This document shows positions 58,061 through 64,000 of a DNA stretch of 64,000 nucleotides, one piece after another. Location of the stretch: assembly GCF_018812025.1 (NCBI RefSeq), contig NC_063062.1, positions 35,736,228-35,800,227 of the forward strand, written 5' to 3'. How positions within the stretch are numbered: position 1 is the stretch's first letter; every line of letters starts with the position of its first letter. A program made the translations under genes and the position numbers. Source of the DNA: Megalobrama amblycephala. Its lineage: Eukaryota; Chordata; Actinopteri; Cypriniformes; Xenocyprididae. Under the pieces are notes generated by a model. It was not told the DNA's origin and made no database searches. It saw only the letters and a list, made by a program, of their open reading frames with translations.

Positions 58061-58605
58061 ACCCTATTGATGGGTTCTCATAACTGACAGGTCAAATCCT
58101 CAAAAACGACAATACAAGCAGGCCGACTGCAAATCACTTGATCAAGGCTAGTTGTTTCGTAAAACAACATATTTACACGAGGCTTTCTACTGGGCTCGGA
58201 GAGTTATTTAGATACAATCATGACAGCAGTGATTGCACATTTTCATCATTTTTACTGAAGTTTTCAGATGCTCTTTTACACAGTGTTGTGTGTAAATAAA
58301 TATAAAGACATTCCTTATCTGCAGTTGGCTGCGAACACCAACAAACCACTCCCGCAACATCAAGTCTGCTTCATTTCCTTGTTTCCACTGTTGACGCTCA
58401 AAACAGCCGCCAATTTGAGCTCTCTGGACTGGAATTACAGGATCTCTGAGGGGTTTGGTCCAATCAGATGACACTCCGTTCATTGATTGGTTTTCAGTCC
58501 ACATCAGTGTAAAGTTAAAGAGAGAATATTTGAGTTAATTCAGCTACTACAGTGAAACCTCTTAGTTTACATGGTAAAGTTAGTTTTGAGGACGAGAGAA
58601 CGGGT

Positions 58606-59776
58606 AACGCTTTACAACAAGGTCTCATTATTAGTTAATGCATTAGATCACGTGAACTGACAATAAGCAAATCAACATTAATGTTTTTTAAAAATACAGT
58701 TGTTCACAACGCAACTAATGTTCACGGTTGTTATTAACACAGACTATCAAAAACATGTCTAAAGCTGAAATTAAATAAAATATAAATATCATTTGCTAAA
58801 AGTACCTAAAATGGAAACAATTTTTAAATAATAATAATAATAATAATAAAATAAAAACCACATAACTAAACGACTGAAAAAATAAACTAAAATAAATATA
58901 TAATATATAAAATTAACATGAAAAATAAAAATATAAACATAAAATAAACCAATAATTAACAGTTGTTATTGTTAATTAAAACTATTAAAAACATGATTAA
59001 AGCTGAAATAAAATAAAATAAAATATAAATATTAGTTGAAATACTTAGAAATGTTTCCTGAAATAAGTTTAGGTTGAAGCACTAAAATTATTAAATGGAA
59101 ATAAATAAAAACTAAAATCCTAAAATGGAAAGAAAAAAAAAAAAAGTAAATAAAAGAAAAAAGCACATAACGAAATTACTAAAAAAATAAACAAAAATAA
59201 ATATGTAATATATAAAATTAACATGAAAAATAAAAATAAAATAAACCAATAATAAAACTAAAATAAAACACTGCTAATGTTGACTTTAAACATTTATTAT
59301 TAAATATTAAAATTTAAAATTTTAATATTAAAACAGTTGTTATTATTAATTAAACTATTAAAAACATGATTACAGCTGAAATAAAATGAAATAAAATAAA
59401 ATATAAATATCAGTTGAAAAACGTTGCCAGAAATGTTGTTAAATTATTAACTGGAAATAAATAAAAACTAAAAACTACATAAAATGGAAATAAAATAAAA
59501 ACAATATTTAAAAATAAATAAATAAATACAAATGACAAAAGCACATAATGAAATGACTAAAAAATAAACTAAAAGTAACTTGAAAAATAAAAATATAAAA
59601 GTAAAAGCTAATTCAAAATATTAATAACAATAATAACACTAAAATAACACTGCTAATGTTGACTTTTTGAAAATGTATTATTAAATATCAAAATTAACAT
59701 TTATATCGTGCATCGTTAGTTCATGTTAACTAATGTTGTTAAGTCATTTTAACAAATGAAACCTTATCGTAAAGAG
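58606..59776. mobile_element. foldback/tandem element with GGTAACGCTTTACAACAAGG end
   Basis: The ends (GGTAACGCTTTAC; GAAACCTTATCGTAAAG) are loosely inverted. Inside are three related paragraphs starting near 58745, 58980 and 59350, each containing AAACATGATTAAAGCTGAAA-like sequence and an AAATA-rich run. No coding content. Confidence 0.6.
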
Positions 59777-59779
59777 TTC

Positions 59780-60400
59780 CCAGATAATTGTACTGTTTGG
59801 GCTAATCTGATGCATTCTTGTCAAAGTCTGTTGGTGAATCCAAACAAACACATGTGACTCTGTCTGCACATATGCGCGTGTGTTTTAGTGCAGAAAGCGA
59901 GCGCGGCTGTGGATGTTCAGTCAGTAGGTCAGGATTTGTGCCGATTACAGATCTGGTGATGGCAAGCATGATGCTGTAAAACTGCTGAGCTCCAGTGTTC
60001 AGCTGCACACGCTGTACTCCAGTGACCTACTGTGAGAGTCGCTGTCATCCTCCGTCTCACTGTGATGCAATACTGACATTATTACATGCAGTACTTCATT
60101 ATTATCTATTATTCATTATTATTATTATTCATTATTAAGAAATGTACATTTTCTAGGAGTGTCATTATATACAGTTGATATTATCAGCACAGTTTCAGTG
60201 AAAAGTTGAAATACTGAACTTCACGTGTTTGTGCACAAGCTGACGATCATGTTCTCCGGCATCGGTGCAGAGTCACATGATCAGTGTCACCAGTTTGATT
60301 AAATAGTGCAGGATCGAAATGTTTATTATTCATTGTAATCTACATAGAAAGATGCATAATCTTTCTTTGTTTTAAATGTATTCATTAAAAATTCAATCAA
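59780..60400. other. intergenic, no feature seen
   Basis: Short ATT-rich runs only; no exon signal. Confidence 0.4.
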
Positions 60401-60413
60401 TAAATAAATAAAA

Positions 60414-61578
60414 ATCCTAAAAACGTCCTCTCAGATCTGGACCAGGGCATCACTGAGCTCCTGGACAGTCTGAGGTGCAACCTGTCGGATGGACGAAACA
60501 TAATGTCCCAGAGGCGTTCTATTGGATTTAGTTCAGGCGAGCATGGGGGCCATTCAATGGTACCAATTCCTTCATCCTCCAGGAACTGCCTCCATACTCT
60601 CGCCACATGCGGCTGGGCACCAGGGGGAACCCACTGGACCAGCGTAGGGTCTGACAATAGGTCCAAGGATTTCATCCCGATACCTAACGGCAGTCAGGGT
60701 GCCTTTGTCTAGCCTGTAGAGGTCTGTGCGTCACTCCATGGATACGCCTCCCCAGACCATCACTGACCCACCACCAAACCAGTCATGCTTGAACAATGTC
60801 ACAGGCAGCATAACGTTCTCCACGGCTTCTCCAGACCCTTTCACGTCTATCACACGTGCTCAGGATGAACCTGCTCTCATCTGAAAAGCACAGGGCGCCA
60901 GTGACGGACCTGCCAATTCTGGAGTTCAATGGCAAATGCCAGTGGAGATCCACGGTGCCAGGCAGTGAGCACAGGACCCACTAGAGGACGTCGGGCCCTC
61001 AGGCCACCCTTGTGAAGTCTGTTTCTGATTGTTTGGTCAGAGACATTCACACCAGTGGCCTGCTGGAGGTCATTTTGTAGGGCTCTGGCAGTGCTCATCC
61101 TGTTCCTCCTTGCACAAAGGAGCAGACACCGGTCCTGCTGATCTCCTGGAATCTCCTTCATGCTCTTGAGACTGTGCTGGGAGACACAGCAAACCTTCTG
61201 GCAATGGCACGTATTGATGTGCCATCCTGGAGGAGCTGGACTGCCTGTGCAACCTCTGTAGGGTCCAGGTATCGCCTCATGCTATTAGTAGTGACACTGA
61301 CCCTAGCCAAATGCAAAACTAGTGAAAAACAGTCAGAAAAGATGAGTAGGGGAAAAAAATGTCAGTGGCCTCCACCTGTAAAACCAGTCCTGTTTTGGGG
61401 GTCGTCTCATTGTTGCCCATCTAGTGCACCTGTTGTTACTTTCATTAACACCAAAGCAGCTGAAACTGATTAACAACCCCCTCTGCTGCTTAACTGACCA
61501 GATCAATATCCCACGAGTTTAACTGACTTGATGCTATTCTCTGATTAAAAAGTGCTCCTTTATTTGTTTGAGCCGTGT
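60414..61578 (-). mobile_element. Tc1-like transposon, copy D (third family), one end lost
   Basis: The right tip near 61560-61578 (TTTGTTTGAGCCGTG|TA) is present. The opposite tip is not found before 60414, where the transposase C-terminus also breaks off. Confidence 0.8.
60421..61280 (-). pseudogene. Tc1-like transposase, truncated and frameshifted (copy D)
   Basis: Starts [20 protein letters not shown] at 61280. The region [20 protein letters not shown] lies at about 61100, and IEWPPCSPELNPIERLWDIM, with the last catalytic Glu, at about 60560-60510. Several frameshifts are present, and the C-terminal 40 or so residues expected in this family are missing. Confidence 0.85.
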
Positions 61579-61604
61579 ATATGTAGATTTTTCAAAATGC
61601 TAAT

Positions 61605-62390
61605 TCATATTAGCAATGTGTTAAAACATGCTAGAAATGTGCTAGCAACATGCTAATTCATACTAGCAGTGTGTTACAACATGATAAGAACATGCTAATT
61701 CATGTTAGCAGTATGTTAAAACATGTTAGCAATGTGGCAAAAACATGTTAGCAATGTGTTAAAACATGCTATGATAATGTTAGCAAAATGCTAGCAACAT
61801 ATAAGCTATGTGTAAAACAGTAGAAACATTCTAGCAAAATGCTAATTCATGTTAGCAATGTGTTAAAACATGCTAGAAATGTGCTAGCAACATGCTAATT
61901 CATACTAGCAATGTGTTATAACATAAGAACATGCTAATTCATGTTAGCAGTATGTTAAAATGTTATCAATGTGCCAAAAACATGTTATTAATGTGCTAAA
62001 ACATGCTATGATAATGTTAGCAAACATGCTAGCAGTCTGCTACATGTTAATTAATGCTAACAATGTTAAACATGTTAGCAACATTTTAAAACATGTTATA
62101 ATGCTAACAACATGTTCAAACATGCTAGAAATGTGTTACAACATGATAAGAACATGCTAGCAGTATGTTAAAACATGTTATCAATGTGCCAAAAACATGT
62201 TTGCAATGTGCTAAAACATGCTATGATAATGTTAGCAACAACCTAGCAACATATTAGCTATGTGTTAAAACAGTAGAAACATTTTAGCAAAGTGCTAATT
62301 CATGTTAGCAATGTGTTAAAAAATGCTAGAAATGTGTTAGCAAACATGCTAATTCATACTAGCAATGTGTTACAACATGAGCAATACTGG
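61605..62390. repeat. ATGTTAGCAATGTGTTAAAAC tandem array with higher-order structure
   Basis: Units of about 20-25 bp (GTTAGCAATGTG, AACATGCTAGAAATGTG, CATGCTAATTCATA) form longer paragraphs. The string AATTCATGTTAGCAATGTG recurs near 61852 and 62298, with a variant at 61607, giving higher-order spacing of about 245 and 445 bp. Confidence 0.9.
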
Positions 62391-62559
62391 TCATTCGCAG
62401 CATTCAGCAGTCAGAATAATAATATTATTAATATTTCTGAATAATGACCACAGTCCAGGGCAACAATGTACTGTATAACTCATCTGGAATAGTTATTATA
62501 GTTAACGAAAAGGAAAACTTTAATAAAAATAAAATATATATAAAAAATAAAAAAAACGT

Positions 62560-62768
62560 TGGTAACATATTTTATGGTGTCGGTTACACATGTTGCATGT
62601 AGTTACTATAGTAATAACCATAAATTATGCATAATTACATGCAACTAACCCTAAACCCAACCTTAACCCTAACTCTATAGCAAGTACATAAAGTGAATTA
62701 ATATTACTCAGTACTTAAATGTATAATTACACTGTAACAAGAACACTAAAATAAAGTGTAACCAAAAC
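62560..62768. mobile_element. small hAT-like MITE with telomere-like CCCTAA core
   Basis: GGTAACATATTTTATGGTG at the left and ACACTAAAATAAAGTGTAACC at the right. CCCTAAACCCAACCTTAACC lies in the middle. Related to 6230-6405. Confidence 0.6.
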
Positions 62769-62769
62769 T

Positions 62770-64000
62770 TGTTGTGTATGTATTAGTTGCCAATCTCATT
62801 TTAATTTAGTTTAAATTTATTGACTAAAAAAACTACAACTGAAATAAAATTAATAAAAACTGAATAGACAAGTTAATAAAGAAAAAAAAATTTAACTTTT
62901 GCAAAAATTAAAATAACAGGAAATATATAAATAAAATTAATTCAAAATATTAATAAAATCTATAACAGTCTATCTCAATTATTCTAAAATAACACTGTTT
63001 TGCTCTTATTCTGTATCACTGCAGTCAATATTTCACTTCCATGTATGTGCATTTATTATCAAGATGCATGAAATTAGATAATGTACAGTCAGATGTTCAT
63101 TATCGCAGAATAAACACAACAAAAACAAGACCTGTCCAGCAGCACATTGTCTGTTACATAATGATTACAGCTTTTTTTTTGTCCTTTCCACAAAAATATC
63201 TAGGGCTGTGATCTTTATACTTTACATAACTCATATTTGTTTGCTGAGGAGGATTAGAGCACTTCCTAGAAATATGGGGCATTCTACTCACGCACTCAGC
63301 TGTGAGATGTTGACCCTATTTTGAGCGTGAGGTGATGACCCTGTTCGCAGTGTTACAGAACACTGACCCATTTCTCACCCAGCGAAAGCCTGGTATCCAT
63401 CTCAGGCAGGTGAGAGGATTACCGTCTAGGCCGGCGAGTAACACCTGTCTCGTTCCCCATAGGCCTTAATCCAGGAAAGGCCTCCTCAGCAACAATTTGA
63501 GACCATTTGTTTAGGAGAACATCTAGTGTGAGTGTTCTCACACATGCCATTATCACTTTCCATAGCGATGCTGCACATCATGCACACGTACAGAATCAAT
63601 GACGCAACACTTCAGCGCTCGCGCTCTTTCTGTTTCCAGACGCCCGCATGCATCGCGTGCCAGTGTTGATGAACCGGGACAGTGTGTGAGATCAGGCTGT
63701 GCCAGTGTGTTCTTCTCCTGCAGTGTCATGGTGAAAGAGGTAATCTGACAGACCGCTGACACTAACACTAGCAGGAACACACACTTCAAACGCTCTCTAA
63801 CAAGTGCCACACTCGCATACTAAAACTCAATAAACATGGAAACTGTCAGAGCCACATTTCACCCGGAAATCAAGTATAATACAAGAAATTGTATTATAAA
63901 ACAAAACAATAAAATATACAATATATATCTTATTAATACAATACTACGGAGCCCCGCACATGACATGCAGGAAAAAAAAAATAGGCTAAATTGTCCACAC
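62770..64000. other. intergenic, no supported gene
   Basis: A minus-strand open frame at 63810-63553 begins with a hydrophobic signal-like stretch, but only from a GTG codon and without conserved features. Nothing else was recognised. Confidence 0.4.

Noticed and set aside
61605..62390. Could the regular array be a CRISPR?
   Set aside because: There are no unique spacers of even length, the genome is vertebrate, and the units abut each other directly.
63553..63810. Small secreted-looking peptide on the minus strand
   Set aside because: The hydrophobic stretch is reached only from a GTG codon, the first ATG lies after it, and no splice acceptor or family resemblance supports it.

Overview
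This is vertebrate nuclear DNA, almost certainly from a ray-finned fish and most likely a cyprinid (carp/minnow group). The evidence is split genes with GT-AG introns, AT-rich introns, many DNA transposons (Tc1-like, hAT-type and piggyBac-type miniature elements), and several interspersed repeats I recognise from cyprinid genomes. No search was run. All exon limits below were worked out by hand from splice signals, unbroken reading phase and remembered protein families.

Layout. (1) 1-18,371 (+): the 3' two thirds of ppp1r37, a leucine-rich-repeat regulator of protein phosphatase 1. Eight coding exons lie between 1891 and 16554, followed by a long 3'UTR. Its introns hold a LINE broken by a Tc1 copy, a second Tc1 element, hAT-type foldback elements and a long GGGGTCAAGCC-ended repeat. 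(2) 18.4-27.3 kb: intergenic, with a 1.8 kb GGAT-rich minisatellite, a possible 5' noncoding exon, a 118 bp hairpin, a 1 kb foldback element and a third Tc1 copy. (3) 27,336-31,719 (+): a three-exon cation-diffusion-facilitator gene resembling the zinc exporter SLC30A1, with two of the four expected metal-site residues missing. (4) 34,934-48,176 (+): complete shkbp1 in 18 coding exons. (5) 57,889-51,213 (-): a complete seven-exon estrogen-related receptor of 448 residues, probably the delta paralogue (esrrd), convergent with shkbp1. (6) 58-64 kb: no gene seen; a repeat-rich element, a truncated fourth Tc1-like copy and a 0.8 kb tandem array.

The genes do not form one pathway: PP1 regulation, zinc or metal handling, EGFR-traffic/CIN85 adaptor, orphan nuclear receptor. 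Their company is still informative. SHKBP1 next to an ERR and near an SLC30A1-like gene mirrors human 1q32-q41, where KCTD3 (the SHKBP1 paralogue), ESRRG, SLC30A10 and SLC30A1 lie in the same region. That suggests an ancient whole-genome-duplication block. Much of the remaining DNA is nested mobile elements. Several keep exact or near-exact 8 bp or TTAA target duplications, and in one case a related copy of the uninterrupted target is present elsewhere in the window.
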